Assembly (NCBI GenBank): GCA_902805995.1
Contig: CADCUU010000501.1
Coordinates: 1 to 9,968, forward strand
Source: an uncultured Rubellimicrobium sp.
GTDB taxonomy: Bacteria > Pseudomonadota > Alphaproteobacteria > Rhodobacterales > Rhodobacteraceae
Direction of reading: 5' to 3'
DNA length: 9,968 bases
Each line of letters begins with the position of its first letter. Position 1 is the stretch's first letter. The translations under genes and the position numbers were made by a program. The notes beneath the pieces are model-generated. The model ran no database searches. It worked only from the letters and a program-made list of their open reading frames with translations, and was not told the origin of the DNA. Positions 1 through 5,492 of the stretch are shown here, one piece after another.

Positions 1-1
1 G

Positions 2-1054
2 CCGCCGGAGCACTGGCCCGTGCCGCTCCGGACCGTCCTCGGGATGGCCCTGCGCTCGCCCGCGCCCATGATGCTGCTCTGGGGTGATGACGGGGTCCTT
101 CTCTTCAATGACGCCGCCGCGGAGATCGTGGGCCCTCACCATGCCGATCATCTGGTCCGGTCCGTCCTCTCCGCCTGGCCCGACCTCGCGCCGTTCAGCC
201 GCACCGTCCTGGACACCTGCCTTGCCGGAGAGGTCCTGTCCCTGAAGGAGCACGAGATCGCCCGCGACCCGAGTCGGGACCTGGGGAGCACGTGGTGGGA
301 CATCGACTACCTGCCCATTCCCGGCGAGGACGGCCGCGTGCTGGGTGTTTTGGCTCATCTCGCCGACGCAACGGAGCGGGTCCTGGACCGCCGCCAGAGC
401 CGGAAGGTCGAGGCCGAGCTGGGCCAGACGTCGCGGCTTCTGGAGGCCATCGGCGCCTCCACCCCGGAACTCGTCTACGCCAAGGACCGCGACAGCCGCC
501 TGCTATACGTGAACCCTGCGATGGCCCAACTGATCGGGCGGCCTGCGGCGGACCTGACCGGCCAGGGCACCTGGGAATGGGTGGCCGATCCCGCCGAGGC
601 CGAGGCTCTGCGCGTCAACGACCTCCGCATCCTGGAGAATGGCGAGGCCGTTGAGTTCGAGGAGGTCTATACCGGCGCGGACGGCTTCACCCGGACCTAC
701 CGCACCGTCAAGGCCCCGCTGCGCGATGCCAGCGGAAACGTCGCGGGCCTCGTCGGCCTGTCGGGCGACATCAGTGGCGTCAAGCGCGCAGAGGCCGAGT
801 TGCGGCACCTGAACGCGGTCCTGGAGGAGCGCGCCGAGGAGGCCCTGGCTGAGCGCAAGCTCTGGGCCGAAGTCTTCGAGGCGACGGAAGCCCGTATATC
901 GGTCCTTGGGGCGGACGGGCGGCTCCTGGCTGCAAACCGCGCGCTTCTGGATGCGACGGAGCCCGTCCTGGGCCGCCGCCCTCGCATTGGCGACACCCTC
1001 AAGGACATGTTCGAGCCCCGCCCGGAGGTGCTGCCCCCCATCGCCGCCCTCTGA
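2..1054 (+). CDS. Multi-PAS hybrid histidine kinase, N-terminal sensor part (5' partial, ends at an in-frame TGA)
   Basis: This is the sensory half of a PAS-rich hybrid histidine kinase. The frame is open from base 2, and the residues before the GTG at 20 (PPEHWPVPLRTV) match the usual lead-in to the first PAS domain of such kinases, so the true start lies left of the window. A first PAS-like domain (about 20-400, with LLWGDDGVLLFND) is followed by a second (about 440-790, with YAKDRDSRLLYVNPAM and a PAC-like end GLSGDIS). A charged helical linker (about 780-870) leads into a third PAS domain from about 870. That third domain is cut by TGA at 1052-1054 and continues in the same frame after it. 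There are no membrane segments, so it is probably cytoplasmic; no ligand can be named. It is best read with the next entry as one gene broken by a nonsense codon, or as a split kinase if the stop is real and tolerated. Confidence 0.8.
   Translation, partial: PPEHWPVPLRTVLGMALRSPAPMMLLWGDDGVLLFNDAAAEIVGPHHADHLVRSVLSAWPDLAPFSRTVLDTCLAGEVLSLKEHEIARDPSRDLGSTWWDIDYLPIPGEDGRVLGVLAHLADATERVLDRRQSRKVEAELGQTSRLLEAIGASTPELVYAKDRDSRLLYVNPAMAQLIGRPAADLTGQGTWEWVADPAEAEALRVNDLRILENGEAVEFEEVYTGADGFTRTYRTVKAPLRDASGNVAGLVGLSGDISGVKRAEAELRHLNAVLEERAEEALAERKLWAEVFEATEARISVLGADGRLLAANRALLDATEPVLGRRPRIGDTLKDMFEPRPEVLPPIAAL
1052..1054 (+). other. In-frame TGA interrupting the kinase gene, at a probable Trp codon
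   Basis: The codons flanking this TGA read PPIAAL-stop-ARAMQGESF. Related PAS domains commonly have a tryptophan in the corresponding LWxRALxGE stretch, so TGG to TGA is the simplest explanation. The frame before and after is identical, which rules out a frameshift. Other genes here use TGG for tryptophan and TGA as a normal stop, so the code is not altered. Confidence 0.75.
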
Positions 1055-1063
1055 GCGCGCGCG

Positions 1064-2731
1064 ATGCAGGGCGAGTCCTTCTCCCTCGTCAACGAGGTCT
1101 CGGGCACGGCGTTCGAGCTGCGCTTTGAGCCCATGCGCGACGCGGACGGGCAGGTCTTCGCGGCCTTCCAGATCGCGACCGACGTGACCGCTCGCGTCCG
1201 CGACCAGCGCCGCGCCGACGAGGCCGAAGCCGCCCGGCGCGAGGCCGACGCGCTCTACCGTGCCTATTTCCAGAACTCGGCCGAGGGGCTCTTCGTCGTC
1301 GATGTCCTGCCGGACGGCGGCTTCTCCATCCAGGAGGTGAACCCCGCCTACGAGGCGGCGGTCGGGCTCCAGGCGGCCGGGCTTTGCGGCAACCGGCTGG
1401 AGGAGCAGCTTCCTGCCGACCTCGTCGCGCCGGTTTCGGCCAACTACCGGCGCGCACTGGAGACGGGGGAGGTCCAGCGCTACCGCGAGACCGCCACGCT
1501 CAACGGGCGGATGTTCCATGTGGAAACCGTCCTGGTGCCCCTGCGCGACAGGTCGGGCCGCATCTCCCGCATCGTAGGATCAGCCCGCGACATGACCGCC
1601 CAGGTCCAGGCCGAGGAAGCGTTACGCCAGAGCCAGAAGCTCGAAAGCATGGGCAGCCTTACCGGGGGCGTGGCGCACGACTTCAATAACCTGCTCACGC
1701 CGATCATCGGCAGCCTCGACATGCTCCAGCGCCGGGACCTGGGGGACGAGCGGATGCGGCGGCTCGTGGACGGGGCCATGCAGTCAGCCGAACGCGCCCG
1801 CGTCCTCGTCCAGCGCCTCCTGGCCTTTGCGCGGAGGCAGCCGCTCCAGCCCGTGCCGCTCGACTTGCAGGGACTCGTGGAGGGCATGGCCGACCTCGTG
1901 GCGAGCACCGTGGGCCCGCGCATCCGCGTGGAGGCGGTCGTGGAGCCCGGCCTGCCCGCCGTGCAGGCCGATGCCAACCAGTTGGAGATGGCGATCCTGA
2001 ACCTCGCCGTGAATGCCCGCGACGCCATGCCCGAAGGCGGGACGCTGAGGATCGAGGCCCGGGCCGCTCTTGGCGCCGAGGGTCCGTCACGCCTGTCCCC
2101 GGACCGGCCCCTCGCCCGCCTGTCCGTCTCCGACACAGGGATGGGCATGGACGAGACTACCCGCGCCCGGGCGGTGGAACCTTTCTTCTCCACCAAAGGC
2201 GTGGGTCGGGGTACGGGGCTCGGCCTGTCCATGGTGCACGGTCTGGCCTCGCAGCTTGGCGGCGCTCTCGACATCCAAAGCCGCCCCGGAGCGGGCACCT
2301 CGGTGGACCTCTGGCTTCCGCTGGCCACAGGAACCCTTCCCTCCCCTCGTGGGGAGAGCTCCCCGGAGCCGAGCCCCACGGCAGGCACCGCGCTTCTCGT
2401 GGATGACGAGGACCTCGTGCGCGCCTCCACCGCCCACATGCTGGGCGAGCTGGGCTACACCGTCACCGAGGTCGCCTCGGCCGAGGAGGCGCTTCGCTAC
2501 CTGCAGGGCGGGGCCGCACCCGACCTCGTGGTCACCGACCACCTCATGCCCGGCATGACCGGGACCGAACTGGCCCGCCTGTTGCGCGCGCGTCCGGATG
2601 CGCCGCCCGTTCTCCTCATCTCCGGCTATGCCGAGGATGCCGGCCTGCCCGCCGACCTGCCTCGCCTGACCAAGCCCTTTCGGCAGGCCGACCTTGCGGC
2701 GGCGCTGGCGGGGCTTTCCGCGCAGCGCTGA
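1064..2731 (+). CDS. PAS hybrid sensor histidine kinase with C-terminal receiver (C-terminal part of the interrupted gene)
   Basis: This part should autophosphorylate on a histidine and pass phosphate to its own receiver. From the ATG at 1064, residues 1-40 are the end of the PAS domain cut by the upstream TGA (ending ATDVTAR). Residues 65-180 form another PAS domain (YFQNSAEGLFVVDV, then ARDMTAQ). The H box GGVAHDFNNLL has the phospho-acceptor His205. The ATP-binding domain has N box NLAVNARDAM (Asn317), G1 DTGMGM (from Asp357), F box EPFFSTK and G2 GRGTGLGL (381-387). A receiver starts near 440 with VDDED (acidic pair 447-448), acceptor Asp492 in TDHLMPG, SGYA and Lys537 in TKPF. All catalytic residues are present. 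The ATG has only a weak GAG in front, so any expression would depend on reinitiation or stop readthrough. The phosphorelay target is not visible, and no response-regulator gene lies next to it. Confidence 0.85.
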   Translation: MQGESFSLVNEVSGTAFELRFEPMRDADGQVFAAFQIATDVTARVRDQRRADEAEAARREADALYRAYFQNSAEGLFVVDVLPDGGFSIQEVNPAYEAAVGLQAAGLCGNRLEEQLPADLVAPVSANYRRALETGEVQRYRETATLNGRMFHVETVLVPLRDRSGRISRIVGSARDMTAQVQAEEALRQSQKLESMGSLTGGVAHDFNNLLTPIIGSLDMLQRRDLGDERMRRLVDGAMQSAERARVLVQRLLAFARRQPLQPVPLDLQGLVEGMADLVASTVGPRIRVEAVVEPGLPAVQADANQLEMAILNLAVNARDAMPEGGTLRIEARAALGAEGPSRLSPDRPLARLSVSDTGMGMDETTRARAVEPFFSTKGVGRGTGLGLSMVHGLASQLGGALDIQSRPGAGTSVDLWLPLATGTLPSPRGESSPEPSPTAGTALLVDDEDLVRASTAHMLGELGYTVTEVASAEEALRYLQGGAAPDLVVTDHLMPGMTGTELARLLRARPDAPPVLLISGYAEDAGLPADLPRLTKPFRQADLAAALAGLSAQR

Positions 2732-2739
2732 ACCGAGCC

Positions 2740-2764
2740 GGAACCACCGCGATCCCCCGGGGTT
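2740..2764 (+). promoter_or_regulatory. Putative EcfG-type (general stress) promoter for the ferritin-like gene
   Basis: GGAAC at 2740-2744 is followed after 16 bases by GGTT (2761-2764), matching the known alphaproteobacterial EcfG pattern GGAAC-N16/17-CGTT except for one degenerate position. It lies just after the kinase stop and about 75 bases before the ATG at 2839, in the right direction. Proteins of the downstream family are typical stress-response products. Confidence 0.65.
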
Positions 2765-2838
2765 GACCCGCGTAAGAACGGCGGCGGCGCGTCCACGCGC
2801 CCCGTCCAGGTCATTTCCAAAGAAAGGGAGCGAACCCC

Positions 2839-3342
2839 ATGGGTCTCTTCACCAGCGACATCAAGACTCTCGACGATCTCTTCGTGCACCAGCTTCAGGA
2901 CATCTACTACGCCGAGAAGCAGATCACCAAGGCGCTGCCGAAGATGATCGGCATGGCGACCGACGCGGGCCTCAAGGCCGGCTTCGAGCAGCACCTCCGC
3001 GAGACCGAGACGCAGATCAAGCGTCTTGAGCAGGTCTTCCAGATGCACGGCCAGACCGCCAAGGCGGTGGACTGCCCCGCCATCGACGGCATCATCAAGG
3101 AAGCCAACCAGATCTCCGGCGAGATCAGCGACAAGGAGGTGCTCGACGCCGCCCTCCTCGCCTCGGCCCAGGCCGTGGAGCATTACGAGATCACCCGCTA
3201 CGGCACCCTGATCGCCTGGGCCAAGCAGCTTGGTCGCCCGGACTGCGCGTCGGTGCTCCAGCAGAACCTCGACGAGGAATACGCCACCGACAAGAAGCTG
3301 ACCGCCATGGCGGAAGCCAAGGTCAACGTAAAGGCCGCCTGA
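2839..3342 (+). CDS. Ferritin-like YciE/YciF-family (DUF892) protein
   Basis: This is a 167-residue, all-helical protein of the YciE/YciF (DUF892) ferritin-like family, a normal full length. The opening TLDDLFVHQLQDIYYAEKQI (10-29) is the family hallmark. Likely diiron-site residues lie in four helices: Glu26 in YYAEKQ, His52 with Glu55 and Glu57 in HLRETE, Glu114, His115 and Glu117 in EHYE, and Glu146, Glu147 and Asp151 in DEEYATD. The family is induced by osmotic and oxidative stress and is thought to bind iron or act as a ferroxidase or catalase-like protein, but its reaction is not settled. The start is supported by an AGGGAG Shine-Dalgarno (2825-2830) 8 bases before the ATG. It is a single-gene unit: an EcfG-type promoter precedes it and an intrinsic terminator follows within 25 bases. 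YciE and YciF cannot be told apart here, so no symbol is given. Confidence 0.93.
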   Translation: MGLFTSDIKTLDDLFVHQLQDIYYAEKQITKALPKMIGMATDAGLKAGFEQHLRETETQIKRLEQVFQMHGQTAKAVDCPAIDGIIKEANQISGEISDKEVLDAALLASAQAVEHYEITRYGTLIAWAKQLGRPDCASVLQQNLDEEYATDKKLTAMAEAKVNVKAA

Positions 3343-3365
3343 CCGTTCGGTCGGACTGTAATCGG

Positions 3366-3395
3366 GGCCGGTGGAGAGATCCGCCGGCCTTTTTT
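3366..3395 (+). terminator. Rho-independent terminator after the ferritin-like gene
   Basis: A ten-base-pair stem (GGCCGGTGGA at 3366-3375 with TCCGCCGGCC at 3380-3389, one T·G wobble) closes a GAGA tetraloop of the GNRA type. Six Ts follow at 3390-3395. It lies 24 bases after the stop codon at 3342 and separates this gene from queF. Confidence 0.92.
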
Positions 3396-3419
3396 CGTGA
3401 CCGCGGCCTGCCTTTACGC

Positions 3420-3467
3420 GGGAACCGGGCCGGTCTAAGGGGCGCGCCTTCCCTCCCCGAGGTTCCC
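3420..3467 (+). promoter_or_regulatory. Inverted repeat in the queF leader overlapping the Shine-Dalgarno
   Basis: GGGAACC (3420-3426) and GGTTCCC (3461-3467) are perfect seven-base inverted repeats separated by 34 bases. The right arm covers the last two bases of the queF Shine-Dalgarno GAGG (3459-3462) and ends just before the ATG at 3470. If this part is transcribed, the pairing could mask ribosome binding. It lacks the A-rich tail of a preQ1-I riboswitch, so no ligand is proposed. It may also be only chance pairing in GC-rich DNA. Confidence 0.3.
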
Positions 3468-3469
3468 CG

Positions 3470-3937
3470 ATGGCCAACGACGACATCTATTCTGGGCTCA
3501 CCCAGCTCGGCTCCGCCACCCGCCTGCCGCAGCGCCCCGAGGAGGCCGTGCTGGAGCGCGTGCCGAACCCGCAAAGCGACGTGGCCTACGCCGTCCGCTT
3601 CACCGCGCCCGAGTTCACTTCGCTCTGCCCGATGACAGGGCAGCCCGACTTCGCGCATCTGGTGATCGATTACGTGCCGGGCGAATGGCTGGTGGAGAGC
3701 AAGTCGCTCAAGCTCTTCCTAGGGAGCTTCCGCAATCACGGCGCATTCCACGAGGACTGCACCGTGTCTGTAGCGCGGCGCCTCGTGGACCTGCTTGCGC
3801 CGCAATGGCTGCGGATCGGAGGCTACTGGTATCCACGCGGCGGCATTCCCATCGATGTCTTCTACCAGACCGGCCCCGCGCCCCAGGGCGTCTGGCTGCC
3901 GGACCAAGGCGTGCCACCCTATCGCGGGCGGGGCTGA
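3470..3937 (+). CDS. queF: NADPH-dependent 7-cyano-7-deazaguanine reductase (preQ0 reductase) QueF
   Basis: QueF reduces the nitrile of preQ0 to the amine of preQ1 using two NADPH (EC 1.7.1.13), the last soluble step before the base is inserted into tRNA for queuosine. The 155-residue length fits the short, single-domain (B. subtilis type) QueF. The catalytic cysteine is Cys53 in [13 protein letters not shown], with the general acid Asp60 seven residues later. The family's NADPH-binding QueF motif is ESKSLKLF (76-83), and the substrate-binding pair His94-Glu95 follows in GAFHEDC. All key residues are intact. The ATG at 3470 has GAGG seven bases upstream. The gene stands alone: a terminator isolates it from the gene before, and the gene after points the other way. 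Other queuosine genes are not in the window, and I see no EcfG-type motif for it, which fits a housekeeping role. Confidence 0.97.
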   Translation: MANDDIYSGLTQLGSATRLPQRPEEAVLERVPNPQSDVAYAVRFTAPEFTSLCPMTGQPDFAHLVIDYVPGEWLVESKSLKLFLGSFRNHGAFHEDCTVSVARRLVDLLAPQWLRIGGYWYPRGGIPIDVFYQTGPAPQGVWLPDQGVPPYRGRG

Positions 3938-3957
3938 AACCCCGCCCTTCGGGGGCG
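3926..3957. terminator. GC hairpins between convergent queF and SDR genes, possible two-way terminator
   Basis: GGGCGGGG (3926-3933) pairs with CCCCGCCC (3940-3947) around a six-base loop that contains most of the queF stop codon. CGCCC (3943-3947) can alternatively pair with GGGCG (3953-3957) around TTCGG. The position between two converging stops suggests transcription ending from both sides, but neither strand has a T tract. Confidence 0.4.
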
Positions 3958-3959
3958 CC

Positions 3960-4736
3960 TCAGTTCCCGCTGCCGGGCTCGGCGGTCTTGCGGTGCTGCT
4001 CGGCCAGCATTCCGGCGGGGGTGACGTTGGCGATGGCCGACTGGATCTTGTTCTTCCAGCCCGCGACCACGTCGCCTTCGCCGTTCATCATGGCCTTCCA
4101 GCCGACCTCGGCGACCATCTGGGGGTCGTCCTTCTTGCCGCTGCCGACCTTGGTGTCCTCCATGTCGGCGCGCTCGAAGAACTCAGTCTCGGTGGCGCCG
4201 GGCATGAGGTCGGTCACCGTCACGCCCGAGTCCTTGATCTCGTTGCGCAACGCAAAGGAGAACGAGTTGATGAAGGCCTTCGTGCCGTTGTAGACGGCCT
4301 GGAAGCTCCCCGGCATGAAGCCCGCGATCGAACCTGTGATGAGGATGCGCCCTTCACCGCGTGAAACCATGGCGCGCGCGACCTTCTGGATCAGGTAGAT
4401 CGTGCCGGTGATGTTGGTGTCCACCACGTGCCGCGCGTCCTTGAACTCCTGGTCCAAGAAGCCGCCGCCAAGGCCGTGGCCCGCATTGGCGATCAGGATG
4501 TCCACCGGCCGGCCCGCGACCGCCGCATGGAGACGGTCCACGCCGTCGGTCGTCGATAAATCGGTTTCCACGGCCTCCACCTGCACGCCCATGGCGCGGA
4601 GGTCCGAGGCGGCCTCTTCGATCTTGTGCTGGTCGGCGGCGATGAGAAGGTCGTAGCCGTTCTGGGCGGCGAGCTTGGCAAGCTCGTAGCCGATGCCGGT
4701 GGAGGCACCGGTGACGATGGCGAGGGGCATGTTCAT
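3960..4736 (-). CDS. SDR-family NAD(P)-dependent oxidoreductase
   Basis: This is a classical short-chain dehydrogenase/reductase of 258 residues with a Rossmann fold. Visible motifs are the cofactor loop TGASTGIG (9-16), the acidic site DL at 59-60, NAG (84-86), Asn108, Ser136 in ITGSIAG, the catalytic pair Tyr149 and Lys153 in YNGTK, and PG at 179-180. The complete Asn-Ser-Tyr-Lys tetrad means it should be active, but the substrate cannot be told from sequence. The tail from about 190 is polar and rich in Asp, Lys and Gly. Two starts are possible. The ATG at 4736 has AGG only one base upstream, whereas the in-frame ATG at 4730 has the same GAAAGG at a normal seven-base distance, so translation may begin at residue 3. 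The gene is divergent from the small protein at 4871, and EcfG-type motifs lie 30 and 81 bases upstream, which suggests a stress-induced enzyme. Confidence 0.93.
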   Translation of the reverse strand: MNMPLAIVTGASTGIGYELAKLAAQNGYDLLIAADQHKIEEAASDLRAMGVQVEAVETDLSTTDGVDRLHAAVAGRPVDILIANAGHGLGGGFLDQEFKDARHVVDTNITGTIYLIQKVARAMVSRGEGRILITGSIAGFMPGSFQAVYNGTKAFINSFSFALRNEIKDSGVTVTDLMPGATETEFFERADMEDTKVGSGKKDDPQMVAEVGWKAMMNGEGDVVAGWKNKIQSAIANVTPAGMLAEQHRKTAEPGSGN

Positions 4737-4765
4737 GCCTTTCGGTTAAAGGTTGCAGCCGGGGA

Positions 4766-4790
4766 AACCCGCCCGCCCCGGCCCCGTTCC
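4766..4790 (-). promoter_or_regulatory. Putative EcfG-type promoter for the SDR gene
   Basis: On the minus strand GGAAC (4790-4786), 16 bases and GGTT (4769-4766) reproduce the arrangement seen before the ferritin-like gene. It ends 29 bases before the SDR start at 4736, giving a 5' leader of roughly 20-25 bases. Confidence 0.6.
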
Positions 4791-4814
4791 ACGGCTCGTC
4801 TCACGGGAGGCTGC

Positions 4815-4841
4815 GGAACCCCGCCACGCCTGCACCGTTCC
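4815..4841. promoter_or_regulatory. Palindromic EcfG-type promoter reading on both strands
   Basis: On the plus strand GGAAC (4815-4819), 16 bases and CGTT (4836-4839) match the EcfG consensus exactly, with the last motif base 31 bases before the ATG at 4871. Because the element begins GGAACC and ends CGTTCC, the minus strand also reads GGAAC (4841-4837), 16 bases and GGTT (4820-4817). The plus-strand reading is the more secure. The minus-strand reading would be a second, upstream promoter for the SDR gene. Confidence 0.72.
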
Positions 4842-4870
4842 CGTGGCGAACCGCGACCGGAGCCATCGCC

Positions 4871-5173
4871 ATGTCCGAGACCACGACCGACCACGACACC
4901 ATCCGCAAATGGGCCGAGTCCAAGGGCGGCAAGCCCGCCGCCGTGGACCGCACCCATTCCGAGGACGATGTGGGCCTGATCCGCATCATGTTCCCCGACG
5001 CGCCGAACTCGCATCACGACCACCTCGTGGAGATCACCTGGGAGGAGTTCTTCAAGGAGTTCGAGGACAGGCAGCTTGCCCTGATCCTTGATGAGAAGAG
5101 CCTGTTCAACAAGCTGATCGGCCGCGACACCGCCGAGAAGCGCGAGCACGGCGACCACAAGGCGCATCGCTAA
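4871..5173 (+). CDS. Conserved-looking small acidic/basic protein of unknown function, EcfG-type promoter
   Basis: This 100-residue protein is soluble: it has no signal peptide and no membrane segment. I cannot assign a function. It starts with a short polar segment, then IRKWAESKGGKPAAV (11-25), then a central part with IRIMFPDAPNSHHDH (37-51). A segment reading ITWEEFFKEFEDRQLALILD (55-74) and SLFNKLIGRD (77-86) follow, and the tail is His- and Lys-rich. I recall small proteins with the same RKWAE, EEFF and FNKL pattern in other alphaproteobacteria, often beside stress genes, but this needs a database search. The start is supported by GGAG (4859-4862) eight bases before the ATG. The gene stands alone under the best EcfG-type motif in the window and is divergent from the SDR gene, so a role in the general stress response is the best contextual guess. 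Confidence 0.85.
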   Translation: MSETTTDHDTIRKWAESKGGKPAAVDRTHSEDDVGLIRIMFPDAPNSHHDHLVEITWEEFFKEFEDRQLALILDEKSLFNKLIGRDTAEKREHGDHKAHR

Positions 5174-5184
5174 GCCTACGCGCG

Positions 5185-5236
5185 GGCGCGGCCGTTTCCG
5201 ACCTCGTTCTTTGTCCGAGGCGACATCGGCCGCGTC
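5185..5236 (+). terminator. Two-tier stem-loop after the small-protein gene, possible terminator
   Basis: An outer stem (5185-5194 with 5227-5236, core CGCGGCCG/CGGCCGCG, one G·T pair) surrounds an inner stem CCTCG (5202-5206)/CGAGG (5216-5220) with a T-rich nine-base loop. It lies 12 bases after the stop at 5173. No T tract follows, so termination is plausible but unproven; it could instead be a 3'-stabilising structure. Confidence 0.4.
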
Positions 5237-5296
5237 AGCCTCCCCTAGTCGTTTCATCACTCGAAGCGTCCTTGGCTCCGCCCGGGCGGCGGGGCC

Positions 5297-5337
5297 CGCC
5301 AGTTGCCTGGATAAGCGCCAAGTTGCCCTGTCGGCAA
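5297..5337. repeat. Short direct and inverted repeats upstream of the operon, operator-like
   Basis: AGTTGCC occurs at 5301-5307 and 5321-5327, exactly 20 bases apart (two helical turns), each preceded by CGCC or CGCCA. The second copy also forms an inverted repeat TTGCC-N5-GGCAA (5323-5337). The spacing suggests a regulator-binding site, but no regulator can be named. Confidence 0.25.
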
Positions 5338-5417
5338 AGCTCAGCCTGTTGGCCGCCGCAACTGCGCCAGTGGCCCGCCCGGTAGCCAGCGCCGGACGGA
5401 TTCCTTGTAGCTGGACG

Positions 5418-5442
5418 GGAACTCGGATCGCACCACCTTGTT
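5418..5442 (+). promoter_or_regulatory. Putative EcfG-type promoter for the glycosyltransferase operon
   Basis: GGAAC (5418-5422), 16 bases and TGTT (5439-5442) give the same GGAAC-to-GTT spacing as the other motifs here, with one mismatch to CGTT. It lies 50 bases before the ATG at 5493, in the operon's direction. It is the weakest of the set because the base before GTT is T. Confidence 0.5.
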
Positions 5443-5492
5443 GTGCCGGGCGGCAGGCAGGGAGCCGCGACAGGCAACAGGTCAGGAACGCA

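Larger units (their letters stand above)
5174..5492. other. 319-base non-coding region before the glycosyltransferase operon
   Basis: No convincing gene is present: the open frame from the TTG at 5211 into the glycosyltransferase is low-complexity Ala/Ser/Arg with no family features and lacks a Shine-Dalgarno. The region holds a stem-loop (5185-5236), repeated AGTTGCC motifs (5301-5327), an EcfG-type promoter motif (5418-5442) and the ribosome binding site of the next gene. Its base composition is less codon-like than the flanks. Confidence 0.6.

Noticed and set aside
1052..1054. TGA as selenocysteine or as reassigned tryptophan codon
   Set aside because: No selenocysteine family is involved and no SECIS-like hairpin is evident. 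Other genes use TGG for Trp and TGA as stop.
503..1519. Long minus-strand open frame opposite the kinase
   Set aside because: It is a shadow of the kinase frame in GC-rich DNA: no recognisable domain, and the plus strand carries clear PAS motifs.
3421..3445. GGAAC before queF as another EcfG-type promoter
   Set aside because: The bases at the required distance are GCGC, with no GTT at 16-18 bases, so the second half of the motif is absent.
3396..3469. preQ1 riboswitch before queF
   Set aside because: No preQ1-I or preQ1-II pattern: the A-rich tail and pseudoknot arms are missing. Only a simple inverted repeat is seen.
5211..5492. N-terminal 94-residue extension of the glycosyltransferase from a TTG
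   Set aside because: The sequence is low-complexity with no family match, there is no ribosome binding site, and it would cover a promoter motif and hairpin. The ATG at 5493 starts the typical fold.
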